Shown here: positions 14,362-22,778 of the stretch, piece by piece | Layout: each line of letters starts with the position of its first letter | Position numbering within the stretch: position 1 is the stretch's first letter | Assembly: GCA_964395665.1 (NCBI GenBank) | Contig: CAYNDH010000053.1 | Location: 1 to 22,778 of the forward strand | Source: JAEZAF01 sp964395665 | Lineage (GTDB): Bacteria; Chloroflexota; Anaerolineae; Aggregatilineales; Phototrophicaceae | DNA: 22,778 nucleotides | Direction of reading: 5' to 3' | Program-made: the position numbers and the translations under genes | Notes under the pieces: model-generated | The model's input: the letters and a program-made list of their open reading frames with translations, nothing else | Database searches by the model: none | What the model was told of the DNA's origin: nothing

Positions 14362-15858
14362 CTAGAACTTGTTCTGGCCGACGCCGAAGATGCGCGATGG
14401 CAGATTGAAGCCGTACTGCTTGAACTGATCGACGAAGTTGGGGCGGAAACCGGTCGGGTCAAGGCGGCCACCGGCTTCATGCGAATACGAGCCGCCCTTC
14501 TGCCCCGGTGTGCGATACAGGAAGATGTCCTGAAGCGTGACCTGTTCGCCTTCCATGCCCTGCATTTCGGTGATCTGGACGACTTTGCGGCTGCCATCCT
14601 TCAGGCGGGCCTGCTGGACGAACAGGTTCACGGCGCTGGCGATCTGCTGACGGATCACAAAGACCGGCAGATCCATCCCGGCCATCATGCACAGTGTCTC
14701 CAGACGGCTGACAGCGTCACGCGGTGTGTTGGCGTGGACGGTCGTCAGTGAACCATCATGGCCGGTGTTCATGGCCTGAAGCATGTCCAGCGCTTCGCCG
14801 CCGCGACATTCGCCGATCACCAGCCGGTCAGGGCGCATACGCAGCGAACCGCGCACCAGATCGCGGATTTCGAGCTGGCCCTCCGCTCTCGTGCCCGGTA
14901 GGGCGGGGGCCGTCTCCAACCGGACGACATGACGCTGTGCCAGATTCAGTTCTGCCGAGTCTTCAACGGTGATGATGCGCTCATCTTCCGGGATGAATGA
15001 ACTCAGGACATTGAGCAGCGTGGTTTTACCGGAGCCAGTGCCGCCGGAAACGACGAGATTCTGGCGCGATACCACACACGCTTCAAGGAACTGGCCGACC
15101 TCTTCAGTCAGTGAACCGAAGGTGATGAGGTCCAGCATGGTGAGGCGTTTATCAGGGAATTTACGGATCGTGATGGTGGTCCCCATCAGTGCCGACGGTG
15201 ATGTCACGATATGGACGCGGGAACCATCTGGCAGGCGGGCATCGACCATCGGATTGGCGCGGTCCAGCGTGCGCTGCATCGGGCGGACAATGCGCTGTGC
15301 GGTCCACAGCACATGATCTTCATCATCAAAGGTGTATTCGGTCTCGATCATTTTCCCGTGACGCTCGGCAAAGATGATCTGATTGCCATTGACCATAATT
15401 TCGGAGACGCGGCGATCATCGACCAGCGGCTGGATAGCGCCAAAACCCATCAGATCATCCAGCAGGCCGTTTTTGAGTTCATCATAATCGTGCTGGTTAA
15501 GCTGGACATTCATCTTCGATAGCACGGTATTCAGCCGGTCGATGAGCAGATTCTGCTTGTCAACCTCATGGCGATGCCAGAGATCGGCTTCATCGGCAGC
15601 GGCCAGCAGGCGGCTGCGAAGCTGCTTGCGAAGCTGCACGACCTTGTCCGACGGATTCAGCTTACCGGGGACAACATAGCCGGTATCCAACTGAATTTCT
15701 TTTGAGATACGGCGCGGTTTCTCCTGTTGGGGGACCGGGACAGGTTCAGTATCGCTCTCATACTCTACCCCGCTGAAGGCTGCATCCCGCTTGGCGGCCA
15801 GCTCCGCTTCACGCCGCTGTTGTTCGTGTAATCTTTTGGCTAAGAAACCTGATGACAT
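14362..15858 (-). CDS. cpaF: CpaF-type (Tad/type II-IV secretion) ATPase
   Basis: This hexameric cytosolic ATPase powers assembly of Tad/Flp-type pili or related secretion. It has 498 residues. The N-terminal 60 or so are polar and basic, followed by a helical all-alpha domain (70-145, ending DLMGFGAIQPLVDD), the PAS-like N domain (150-235), and the RecA core: Walker A GGTGSGKTT (272-280), Asp box ITVEDSAEL (296-304), Walker B VIGECRGGEA (347-356) and His box GHDGSLTTVHAN (366-377). It is intact. The C-terminus (about 440-498) is Gly-rich. No tadB, tadC, pilin or cpaE gene lies beside it in this window, so its partners are elsewhere or it serves another export system. GAGG lies 11 bases before the ATG. 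Confidence 0.93.
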   Translation of the reverse strand: MSSGFLAKRLHEQQRREAELAAKRDAAFSGVEYESDTEPVPVPQQEKPRRISKEIQLDTGYVVPGKLNPSDKVVQLRKQLRSRLLAAADEADLWHRHEVDKQNLLIDRLNTVLSKMNVQLNQHDYDELKNGLLDDLMGFGAIQPLVDDRRVSEIMVNGNQIIFAERHGKMIETEYTFDDEDHVLWTAQRIVRPMQRTLDRANPMVDARLPDGSRVHIVTSPSALMGTTITIRKFPDKRLTMLDLITFGSLTEEVGQFLEACVVSRQNLVVSGGTGSGKTTLLNVLSSFIPEDERIITVEDSAELNLAQRHVVRLETAPALPGTRAEGQLEIRDLVRGSLRMRPDRLVIGECRGGEALDMLQAMNTGHDGSLTTVHANTPRDAVSRLETLCMMAGMDLPVFVIRQQIASAVNLFVQQARLKDGSRKVVQITEMQGMEGEQVTLQDIFLYRTPGQKGGSYSHEAGGRLDPTGFRPNFVDQFKQYGFNLPSRIFGVGQNKF

Positions 15859-16133
15859 ACTGTAATGACCTCATTGTGGCACATGGAAGACCCGGATATA
15901 TCTAGTGTAAGGGTCGAATGGACAAAGAAGCCGTAAGATTATCAATATAGTGTTGAGGAATTTATTATGGGAAGCGTCAGGTTTATGTATGGTAAACGCC
16001 TGTCAGTCGTCTGCTGAAAAAGGGAAGATGTCGCTTAGAATGAAAGCATTACCGTTTATTTCACTGCGGCTTTGGCCTGAACCGCCTATGATGTGGGCAA
16101 AGCTTCACTCTCTTCTATAAGGAAAAATCCCGT
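15859..16133. other. Divergent intergenic region between cpaF and the LCP gene
   Basis: 275 bases between two divergent starts. It must hold both promoters. I see AT-rich stretches near 15890-15960 (TACACT on the minus strand, with a poor -35) and TATGAT at 16087-16092 on the plus strand, neither with a good partner hexamer. AAGGA lies ten bases before the LCP ATG. No gene is supported. Confidence 0.5.
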
Positions 16134-17531
16134 ATGTATCCCTCACTGCGGCGCATGATCAGCCCGCTTGCTTTGATGTGTTTTACGCTGTTATTCAGCC
16201 TGATTTCGCTGCCGATGCAGTCGCTGCAGGCGCAGCCCGTGGTTGATGACGCGATTCCTGATGCGATGCCGCTGCTGGAACGGCCTGATCCGGATACAAC
16301 GGTGTTTCTGGTGTTCGGTACGGCGACGGATAACCCGTCTAATCCGGGGCTGTCCGATATGCTGATGCTGGCGGCAGTCAACAGCCGTACGGCGACGGTG
16401 TCGCTGCTTGCCGTCCCACGTGATCTGTATGTGCATGTGCCAGGTTTCGGGATGCGGAAGATCAACACGGCCTATTACTTCGGTGAGACCGAAAAAGTGA
16501 AAGGCGGCGGTGTCGGCCTGCTGAAAGAGACGATCCGCTATAACCTTGGCCTTGAGGTTGATTATTATGCGCGGGTCAATTTCTCCGGCTTTCTGACGAT
16601 TATCGATACACTGGGCGGGATTGACCTTGCGGTAGACTGCACGATCCGTGACTGGAAGCTCAAGTCACGCGAGTTAAACAAGCTGGTTGAGGAAAATTAC
16701 GAGATCTTTGTACTGCCGACCGGAATGCATCATGTCGATGCTGATACCGCGCTGTGGTATGTCCGCAGCCGCAAGACGAGCAGTGATCTGGATCGGGGGC
16801 GGCGTCAGCAGGATGTGCTGCGGGCGATGTGGCGGGCGATCCGCCAGCAGGATCTGCTGACCAGCCTGCCGGAGATCTGGGATCAGGCGACGCAGTCGGT
16901 TGAGACCGATCTGACATTCGATGCCGTACTGGGTTTTGTGCCGATGGCTGCCCAGATCGAAGCCAACAGCCTGATCAATTATCGGATGCAGAGCGGGACG
17001 CATATCAAGAGTATGCTGTCACCGTCCCCGGAGTATGCGTCGATTCTGGTGCCGCAGCGTGAAGCTGTGACCGAACTGCTGCTCGACTTTCTGACGCCGC
17101 CCGCAGCGAATCAGATCGCACGTTCCGCCCTGACCGTGCAGATCGTCAATGCCAGCGGGGTAGATGGGCTGGAAGATGTCGCCGCTGACCGTCTGGCGCA
17201 GGAAGGCTTTGTGCCGACGATTGTGCAGGAGAATACGCACTTCCGTAATTACACGTCGATTTATGATTATACCGGCGTGTCGAAGGGAAACCCGCTGCCG
17301 GACCTTCAGCGCGTGTTACGTGTCACCGGTGAGGGCGTGACGGTTGATCCGGATGTGAACCGCAAGACGGATTACAGGATCTATCTTGGGCATCAGTATC
17401 TCTACTGGGCGTGTACGCGCAATGTGATCCAGCCGCGCCTGATGATCGATGACAAGGGGAATGTCGTGGTGGACGAACGGCCAGAAGGTGTCGAAGAAGC
17501 GACTGCTGAAGAGTCCGCAGCCACGCCCTGA
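16134..17531 (+). CDS. LytR-CpsA-Psr (LCP) family glycopolymer transferase with LytR_C domain
   Basis: LCP proteins move lipid-linked glycopolymers onto peptidoglycan or other acceptors at the outer face of the membrane. This 465-residue protein has an N-terminal membrane anchor or signal (residues 10-33). The LCP catalytic domain follows (about 55-240): SDMLMLAAVN with D75, the arginine-aspartate in VPRDLYVHVPG (R96, D97), KINTAYYFG (109-117), NFSGFLTIIDTLGGIDL (149-165), and YVRSRKTSSDLDRGRRQQ (R211, R213, R221) that grips the pyrophosphate. A LytR_C domain begins near 333 (LTVQIVNASG). The tail is acidic. AAGGA ten bases upstream supports the ATG. It is a single-gene unit between cpaF (divergent) and a hairpin at 17567. 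Confidence 0.9.
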   Translation: MYPSLRRMISPLALMCFTLLFSLISLPMQSLQAQPVVDDAIPDAMPLLERPDPDTTVFLVFGTATDNPSNPGLSDMLMLAAVNSRTATVSLLAVPRDLYVHVPGFGMRKINTAYYFGETEKVKGGGVGLLKETIRYNLGLEVDYYARVNFSGFLTIIDTLGGIDLAVDCTIRDWKLKSRELNKLVEENYEIFVLPTGMHHVDADTALWYVRSRKTSSDLDRGRRQQDVLRAMWRAIRQQDLLTSLPEIWDQATQSVETDLTFDAVLGFVPMAAQIEANSLINYRMQSGTHIKSMLSPSPEYASILVPQREAVTELLLDFLTPPAANQIARSALTVQIVNASGVDGLEDVAADRLAQEGFVPTIVQENTHFRNYTSIYDYTGVSKGNPLPDLQRVLRVTGEGVTVDPDVNRKTDYRIYLGHQYLYWACTRNVIQPRLMIDDKGNVVVDERPEGVEEATAEESAATP

Positions 17532-17566
17532 TCGTTTCTGCGTGGTTTCCGGCTTGTTTCCGGTTT

Positions 17567-17600
17567 ACAGGGTGGATGACTGGCTCGTCATTCACCCTGT
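17567..17600 (+). terminator. Long hairpin after the LCP gene
   Basis: ACAGGGTGGATGAC (17567-17580) pairs with GTCATTCACCCTGT (17587-17600): 14 pairs including one G/T, with a 6-base loop. It begins 36 bases after the stop. No U-run follows, so it may stabilise the mRNA end as well as terminate. Confidence 0.6.
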
Positions 17601-17725
17601 ACGATTCTGTATCAAATCCGAAGTTTGTACATTTTCTTAATTTCCGGTTCGAACATGGTTTGATGTGTACGCCTGTCACGCGAAAATCATCTAAAATAAC
17701 ATAACTGGCCGTTTGTAAGTTGTGC

Positions 17726-17731
17726 TATAGT
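17726..17731 (+). promoter_or_regulatory. Promoter of the NACHT gene, extended -10
   Basis: TGC-TATAGT, with a poor -35 region. The start would be near 17738, about 60 bases before the ATG at 17799. Confidence 0.5.
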
Positions 17732-17798
17732 CTCAAGATACCGTTGAATCGCGGAACCGTTAATTCTTAACCATTAAGCATTGTTGAGATCATTCATC

Positions 17799-19892
17799 AT
17801 GTTTGAAAACGTGCTTGATACACCTTCAAGAAGATTATCACTCGCATTTATCATCGCAGCACTTGCTTTATGTTGTTATTTCCTGCTCATTGATCGCGGG
17901 GCCGTATGGCTGCTGGTCATCGCGGTTCTGCTTGCACTTGTGGGGATTTTTGGGCCAATGACATCACTTTGGGATCGTTTCGGGCCGGATATCGCGTTTC
18001 CGATGTTTCGAAAACGCGATGTGGGTTCGGTAGAACGTTACTTTCAGCTCTGGCTGACGCAGTTTGGCCGTGAACAGGCATTGTTTGCGACGATGGCAAA
18101 CGAAAACAATGTCGCGACGCAGTATGTGGACGAAAGCGGCATTCTGTTTGACAGCATCGATGATGTGGTCGAACAGTACGAGCGTTTTGTGCTGATCGGC
18201 GAACCGGGGATGGGGAAATCGACCGGCATCAAGAATATGATGGCGCAGGCGATCTATAACTTCCGCCATTCCAACGGACAGACACCGCTGCCGCTGTGGA
18301 TCAATCTGGGTTACAGTGAAAACCCGGTCGATGCTGCTGAACTGATCGGTTACTGGTGGTATGACCAGTATCAGCTTCCCGGTAACCCTGATGTTTATCT
18401 CCAGCGTAATTCGCTGATCCTGTATCTGGACGGGCTGAACGAAATGCCGGACCGCACCGGCAATGTCTCGGAACGGGCGCACTCCATCCGCCGGTTCCTG
18501 CAGGATCATCCCGAGATCCCGGTGGTGGTGACCTGCCGCCAGCGCGAATATGAGGATAATCATGACCTTGGCCTGAAGCTGCCGGTGCTGCGGGCGCTGC
18601 CCCTGACCGAGAAGCGTATCCAGCGCTTTATGCAGCGTCAGTTAAACGATACGAAACTGTTTTCGCTGGCGGAAAATAACCCGGCTGTCGAGCGCCTGAT
18701 GTTCTCTCCGTATACCCTGCGGATGCTGATGGATGTGTATCCTACCCATCAGGCGAACCTGCCAGCGACGACGCATGATCTGATTGAGGCCTATGTGCGC
18801 CAGCGCTATTCGCAGTATGTGCAGTCGAACAAGCTGAACAGCGATACATGGGAAGCGGTCAACGAGAAGCTGGAGATCCTTGCGTATCGGATGGTGGTCC
18901 GCAACCTGGGCACGGCTGTCAGCGGACGATGGGCACAGCGTCAGATCGGGGCGCGGGCACTGAATGATGCCATCAATCTCGGTATGCTTCGCAGTGAAGC
19001 GCATATGGTGCGTTTCTACAGCCATCCGGTGCAGGGTTACTTCGCGGCGGCGCTGCTGCGTAAGGCGATGCGTGAAGGGGACAGCGCCGAGCATATCACG
19101 CCGTTCTCGGTGGATCTGATCAGCCAGATCGGGGATCTGGGAGAAGCGGCGGGTACATTAGTGCCGGAGCTGATTGATGCGCTCAACCATTCGAACTCGA
19201 ACGTGCGTCACTTTGCCGCATTTGCGCTGGGACGAATCGGTGCAGAAGCCGCGCCTGCGGTCCCGTATCTGACCGAAGCGCTGGGCGATGAGATGCGCGG
19301 TGTCAGCGAATTCGCCGCGTTTGCGCTGGGGCGGATTGGCCCGGCGGCGGCACCTGCGGTCCCGATCTTAAGCACGGCATTGAGTGATCAGAATCCCGAA
19401 GTCCGCAGTGTGGCGGCCCTGACACTGCGTCAGATTGGGCGGGAAGCGGTTCATGCCATCCCGGAACTGATCAAGGCGCTCAATGATCCGGTTGAAGGCG
19501 TGCGGCGTATGTCGGCGCTGGCGCTGGGGCATATCGGTCAACCGGCGGCGGATGCCGTCCAGCCGCTGGCGCAGATGCTGGAAAACGACACCCCACAGGC
19601 CGTGACTGCGGCGGGAATTGCGCTGGGTCAGATCGGTGTGGAGTCGCTGTCGCCATTGCAGCAGGCGATGAACAGCCCACGCAGTGAGGTGCGTACAGCG
19701 GCGACGCTGGCGCTGTCCAAACTGAGGGATAAAGCGGCGCCTGCCGTGAATGTGCTGATCGCGGCGCTGGAAGATCAGGAGCCTGAAGTGCGGCGGCTGG
19801 CGATCCGTGCGCTGGAAAATATCGACATCTTTGAGGCACAGAACGCGCTGAGTCAGTTTTATGAACGCCAGCGAATGAACGTGATGCCCTAA
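17799..19892 (+). CDS. Membrane-anchored NACHT NTPase with C-terminal HEAT repeats
   Basis: 697 residues from ATG 17799; the same frame also begins at TTG 17781, but neither has a good ribosome binding site and the ATG is preferred. Two membrane helices lie at about 13-31 and 36-54. After a linker comes a NACHT-type STAND NTPase: Walker A GEPGMGKST (134-142), Walker B LILYLDGLNEMP (206-217) with the NACHT-style acidic motif, and sensor-1 VVVTCRQREY (242-251). A helical/winged region follows (about 275-440). The end (about 455-690) is seven HEAT/PBS-lyase repeats of about 33 residues (for example AAFALGRIG, AALTLRQIG, SALALGHIG). NACHT proteins oligomerise when the sensor region detects a trigger; bacterial relatives (bNACHT) include anti-phage proteins. 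The usual N-terminal effector is replaced here by membrane helices. Its role is unproven. A terminator separates it from sbcC. Confidence 0.82.
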   Translation: MFENVLDTPSRRLSLAFIIAALALCCYFLLIDRGAVWLLVIAVLLALVGIFGPMTSLWDRFGPDIAFPMFRKRDVGSVERYFQLWLTQFGREQALFATMANENNVATQYVDESGILFDSIDDVVEQYERFVLIGEPGMGKSTGIKNMMAQAIYNFRHSNGQTPLPLWINLGYSENPVDAAELIGYWWYDQYQLPGNPDVYLQRNSLILYLDGLNEMPDRTGNVSERAHSIRRFLQDHPEIPVVVTCRQREYEDNHDLGLKLPVLRALPLTEKRIQRFMQRQLNDTKLFSLAENNPAVERLMFSPYTLRMLMDVYPTHQANLPATTHDLIEAYVRQRYSQYVQSNKLNSDTWEAVNEKLEILAYRMVVRNLGTAVSGRWAQRQIGARALNDAINLGMLRSEAHMVRFYSHPVQGYFAAALLRKAMREGDSAEHITPFSVDLISQIGDLGEAAGTLVPELIDALNHSNSNVRHFAAFALGRIGAEAAPAVPYLTEALGDEMRGVSEFAAFALGRIGPAAAPAVPILSTALSDQNPEVRSVAALTLRQIGREAVHAIPELIKALNDPVEGVRRMSALALGHIGQPAADAVQPLAQMLENDTPQAVTAAGIALGQIGVESLSPLQQAMNSPRSEVRTAATLALSKLRDKAAPAVNVLIAALEDQEPEVRRLAIRALENIDIFEAQNALSQFYERQRMNVMP

Positions 19893-19912
19893 GTTATAGA
19901 GAAGTGAAACAG

Positions 19913-19944
19913 AAAATGCGGGCTGTAGAGTCCGCATTTTGTTT
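19913..19944 (+). terminator. Terminator after the NACHT gene
   Basis: AAAATGCGG (19913-19921) and CCGCATTTT (19932-19940) form a perfect 9-bp stem with a 10-base loop, followed by GTTT. The A/T-rich stem base makes it work in either direction. Confidence 0.72.
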
Positions 19945-20060
19945 GTCACACATGGGCTGGGGCAGATGTGCAGGAGTTTGGCATAGACAATCAGCGGTGC
20001 TGTCGTTAGACTCTCATGAGAATAACTAACACATGTTCTATTTCCATGACCGCGATTTTG

Positions 20061-20066
20061 TATAAA
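20061..20066 (+). promoter_or_regulatory. Possible -10 of the sbcC promoter
   Basis: TATAAA preceded by TTTTG, about 58 bases before the sbcC ATG. There is no recognisable -35. It is listed because the terminator at 19913 implies that sbcC needs its own start. Confidence 0.3.
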
Positions 20067-20123
20067 TCCCGATATGACCTTATCGTTCACGGAACCTGCT
20101 GAACGGACAGTTGAGCGCTATTC

Positions 20124-22673
20124 ATGATCCCTTTGCGTCTTTCTATTAAAAATTTTCTGCCGTATCGTGTGCCGGATGATCTGCACTTTGACGGTATCCA
20201 TCTCGCCTGCCTGACCGGTGCAAATGGCGCGGGTAAATCTTCGCTGCTGGATGCGATGACGTGGGCGCTGTGGGGCGAAGCCCGTGCCAAGCGCGATGAA
20301 GAGCTGATCCATCTGGGGCAGGATGATATGCATGTCGTCCTTGACTTCGATCAGGATCACACCCGTTACCGCGTGGTGCGGCGGCGTTCGCGTGGCAAGC
20401 GCAGCGCTATCGCGCTCGATCTGTTCGTGATCAAGGCGGATGGACAGGCGCTGCTGATCAGCGAACCCGGTGTGCGCCAGACGCAGGACAAGATCAACCG
20501 GCTGCTGCGGCTGGATTACGACACGTTCGTCCACTCGGCCTTTTTGCAGCAGGGGCGGGCGGATGCGTTCACCACGCAGACTCCGGCCCGGCGCAAACAG
20601 ATCCTTGGTGATATTCTGGGGCTGGCACAGTGGGAAGTCTACGAAGAGCAGGTCAAAGCCAGGCTCAAGAAGATCGTGGACGAAATTTCGTACTGCGACA
20701 TCAGCATTCGTGAGATCACGGCTGAACTTTCGCGCAAACCGGCCCTGCTGAAAGATAAACAGGAAGCCGCACAGCATCACGCTGATGCACAGGCGCTGCT
20801 CAAAAAGGCACAAGAGCAGCTTGACGCCATCAAGGGCGCGCCGGAAGCACTGAAAGCGGCACAAGGTAAACGCAAGGAATTTGAGCGTCGTCGCAAGGAA
20901 TATCAGGATGATCTGGATGAGGTGCTGGCGAAAATCGAGCGGGACAAGCGCCAGATCACCGAATTTGACGATGTGGTCGCAACGGGTGAAGAGATCAAGA
21001 ACGGTTATGAGGCATTACAGTCTGCCCGTGACCGTGATCAGTCGCTGAATGCCAAGCTCAATGATCTGATGGATCTCGATCAGAAGCGCTCGAAGCTCAC
21101 CAATGAACTGGACAAGGCAAAGACCCGGCTCGAAGACGAGATCAGTGGGCTGGAAAAGTCGATTGCCGAGCAGGAACGCATCATCGAAGACCAGCCGATC
21201 TCACATCTGGAGTCAATACAGGCGGAGATCAACGCGCTGAAGGCGGTTGAAGAACAGCGGAATGTGCTTCAGGATCAGCAGAGTACATGGAGAGAGCAGG
21301 GCGCATCCCTGAAAGCGCAGTTACAGGCGATCAAGTCTAAAGGGCTGGAGCTGAAAGACCGCTATAACCGGCTTCAGGCGGATGATTCACCGACCTGCCC
21401 GTTGTGCGGTCAGCCGTTGAGTCAGGAACACCGCACCGAGATCATCGCCCAACTGGAAAGCGAACTTCAGGCGCACCGTGATGAGTACAAGGAATGCGAT
21501 AACCAGATCCGTGAGGCGGACGACAACCTGAAGGAAACCCGCCGTCAGTTCGATGGGCTGGAAGGCAATCTGAAACAGCTTCCTGGTCTGCTGGAACGGG
21601 TAGGCAAGCTTCAGATGCAGATCGAGGCTGCCGAGACGGCGTCGGTGCGCATGGCGGAAGAGGAGCAGCAGCTTCAGGCACTCCTGACAAAACTGGACAC
21701 GCAGGACTTTGCGCAGGAAACCCGCGAAGCGCTGAAACTGCTGGAAGCTGAAGAGAGCGTGCTTGCCTATGACAAATCCAGTCATGAGGAAACCCGCCGC
21801 ACACTGGAAGAATTCCGCAAGTATGAGGCGCTGAAAACGCAGTTGGCTATCGCAGAGGCGTCACTGGCAAGCCTGCGTGAAACACTTGAGGGCCTTCATG
21901 TGCGTCAGAGCCGGCTTGAGGCCAGTACTGCCGAGATTGACACCCAAAAGATTGCGCTGGAACAGGAAATCGACGAGCTTCAGATTCAGTCGGATGAATA
22001 CAGCCGCCGTGAGCAGGAAGTGCGCGAACAGCACACCCGCGAGCGAACCGCTTATGAGCGTCTGGTGCGGGTGGAACAGGATCTGATGGCGATGGATGCA
22101 CAGGCAAAGCGGCGTGATGATCTAGAGGAACGGCGCGAAGATCATCGTTATGACGAAGCGCTGTATAAGGAATTACGCACGGCGTTCGGGAAGAACGGCA
22201 TCCCGGCCATGATCATCGAGACAGCCATCCCCGAACTGGAAGCGGCGACGAATGAACTGCTCGGTCGGATGACGGATGGCAGGATGTCGCTGCGGCTGAT
22301 GACCCAGAAGGACAAAGTCACCGGCGGCGTGGCCGAGACGCTGGATATTGAAATCGCTGATGAACTGGGCACACGCAGCTACGAGACCTACAGCGGCGGC
22401 GAAGCCTTTCGCATCAACTTTGCCATTCGGGTGGCGCTGTCGCAGATGCTGGCGCGGCGGGCAGGCGCACAGCTTCGGACGCTGTTCATTGATGAGGGCT
22501 TCGGCACACAGGATGACAGTGGACGTAACAAGCTGGTTGAGGCGATCACCGCCATTCAGGATCAGTTCGATCTGATTCTGGTGATCACGCATATCGATGA
22601 ACTGCGCGACTCGTTCCCGGTGCATGTGGTGGTCGAGAAAACCCCAAACGGCAGCCGGTTCAGTGTACGTTAG
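20124..22673 (+). CDS. sbcC: SbcC/Rad50-type exonuclease subunit (SMC-like ATPase)
   Basis: SbcC pairs with the SbcD (Mre11-type) nuclease to cleave hairpins and blocked DNA ends. This 849-residue protein is complete. It has Walker A GANGAGKSS (32-40), the Q-loop region FVHSAFLQQGRADAF, long coiled-coil arms (about 175-420 and 435-690), and a zinc hook CPLCG with C425 and C428 near the middle. The ABC signature is YSGGEAFRINFAI (S757 to E760), and Walker B LFIDEGFGTQD has D790 and E791. It is shorter than E. coli SbcC (1048), mainly in the coils. The ATG at 20124 is the first in frame, and no strong ribosome binding site precedes it. No sbcD gene lies directly upstream, where it is commonly found; the upstream neighbour is the NACHT gene. 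Confidence 0.95.
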   Translation: MIPLRLSIKNFLPYRVPDDLHFDGIHLACLTGANGAGKSSLLDAMTWALWGEARAKRDEELIHLGQDDMHVVLDFDQDHTRYRVVRRRSRGKRSAIALDLFVIKADGQALLISEPGVRQTQDKINRLLRLDYDTFVHSAFLQQGRADAFTTQTPARRKQILGDILGLAQWEVYEEQVKARLKKIVDEISYCDISIREITAELSRKPALLKDKQEAAQHHADAQALLKKAQEQLDAIKGAPEALKAAQGKRKEFERRRKEYQDDLDEVLAKIERDKRQITEFDDVVATGEEIKNGYEALQSARDRDQSLNAKLNDLMDLDQKRSKLTNELDKAKTRLEDEISGLEKSIAEQERIIEDQPISHLESIQAEINALKAVEEQRNVLQDQQSTWREQGASLKAQLQAIKSKGLELKDRYNRLQADDSPTCPLCGQPLSQEHRTEIIAQLESELQAHRDEYKECDNQIREADDNLKETRRQFDGLEGNLKQLPGLLERVGKLQMQIEAAETASVRMAEEEQQLQALLTKLDTQDFAQETREALKLLEAEESVLAYDKSSHEETRRTLEEFRKYEALKTQLAIAEASLASLRETLEGLHVRQSRLEASTAEIDTQKIALEQEIDELQIQSDEYSRREQEVREQHTRERTAYERLVRVEQDLMAMDAQAKRRDDLEERREDHRYDEALYKELRTAFGKNGIPAMIIETAIPELEAATNELLGRMTDGRMSLRLMTQKDKVTGGVAETLDIEIADELGTRSYETYSGGEAFRINFAIRVALSQMLARRAGAQLRTLFIDEGFGTQDDSGRNKLVEAITAIQDQFDLILVITHIDELRDSFPVHVVVEKTPNGSRFSVR

Positions 22674-22690
22674 GGTATTGGTATAGTGGA

Positions 22691-22716
22691 CATGGGCCGA
22701 AAGAATCCGGCCCATG
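22691..22716 (+). terminator. Hairpin after sbcC
   Basis: CATGGGCC (22691-22698) and GGCCCATG (22709-22716) form a perfect 8-bp stem with a 10-base loop, 18 bases after the stop. Only TAAACC follows, so there is no U-run. Confidence 0.55.
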
Positions 22717-22726
22717 TAAACCAGTT

Positions 22727-22778
22727 TGAATATTCAGAAAACCTGCTCTGAATGTTATGGAAACAGCGGACAACGACA
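22727..22778 (+). repeat. Dispersed gene-end element, copy 2 (cut by the window edge)
   Basis: It begins with TGAATATTCA (22727-22736) and matches the minus strand of 14308-14353 at 43 of 46 positions through 22772 (GAATGTTATGGAAACAG, then CGGACA). It lies downstream of sbcC in the same relative orientation as copy 1 lies downstream of cpaF. The palindromic arm expected after TGTTTCC/GGACA would fall beyond the window end. Confidence 0.75.

Noticed and set aside
19160..19850. CRISPR-like or tandem DNA repeats in the NACHT gene
   Set aside because: The periodicity is at protein level, about 33-residue HEAT repeats in frame with diverged bases.

Overview
The window looks like a chromosomal contig from a bacterium of the Chloroflexota, probably Anaerolineae-like. 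This is an inference from several things together: a SecA with a lineage-type insertion before the conserved TYGTNNEFGFDYLRDN segment, a NarL-type orphan sensor kinase, a LytR-CpsA-Psr protein in a genome with a Tad-type CpaF ATPase, HTH_20-type winged-helix regulators, and short GC-rich palindromes of the kind I associate with this phylum. A run of 100 N (2492-2591) is a scaffold gap. No phage, transposase or CRISPR array is visible, so most of the window is ordinary core and housekeeping sequence.

Layout. 1-6036 is all minus strand: M42 aminopeptidase (54-1061), adenosine deaminase (1173-2213), the gap, a small winged-helix protein (2620-3036) and secA (3277-6036). The 534-base space right of secA holds a plus-strand unit of its own: promoter, a roughly 150-nt structured RNA that encloses a 10-codon ORF with a sequestered Shine-Dalgarno, and a terminator (6233-6420). 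Minus-strand genes resume with a Trm112-like protein, an SDR oxidoreductase, then a row of SGNH hydrolase, phosphodiester-glycosidase lipoprotein and ArsR/HTH_20 regulator (8265-11157). A tRNA-Val(CAC) with its own promoter and terminator (11320-11476) begins the plus-strand half: an orphan histidine kinase followed 33 bp later by a PD-(D/E)XK/YaeQ-like protein, then cpaF on the minus strand, then an LCP ligase, a membrane-anchored NACHT/HEAT-repeat NTPase and SbcC on the plus strand.

How they work together. Most loci are separate small transcription units: strong hairpins lie between them, and five of the visible promoters share an extended -10 of the form TGYTAYAMT or a close variant. The likely cooperating groups are adenosine deaminase/M42 (salvage and peptide turnover, loosely), the SGNH/glycosidase/regulator row (cell-surface glycan work), and kinase plus nuclease-fold protein.

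Most worth a second look: (1) the compact three-way-junction RNA at 6268-6420, whose start codon sits in a triloop and whose core is flanked by perfect 9-nt direct repeats; (2) the NACHT/HEAT protein with two N-terminal membrane helices, built like an NLR-type (bNACHT) sensor; (3) a dispersed element, 43 of 46 bases identical in two copies, placed just after the stop codons of cpaF and sbcC and leading into a palindromic arm; (4) a 16-bp tandem repeat that runs directly into the assembly gap.
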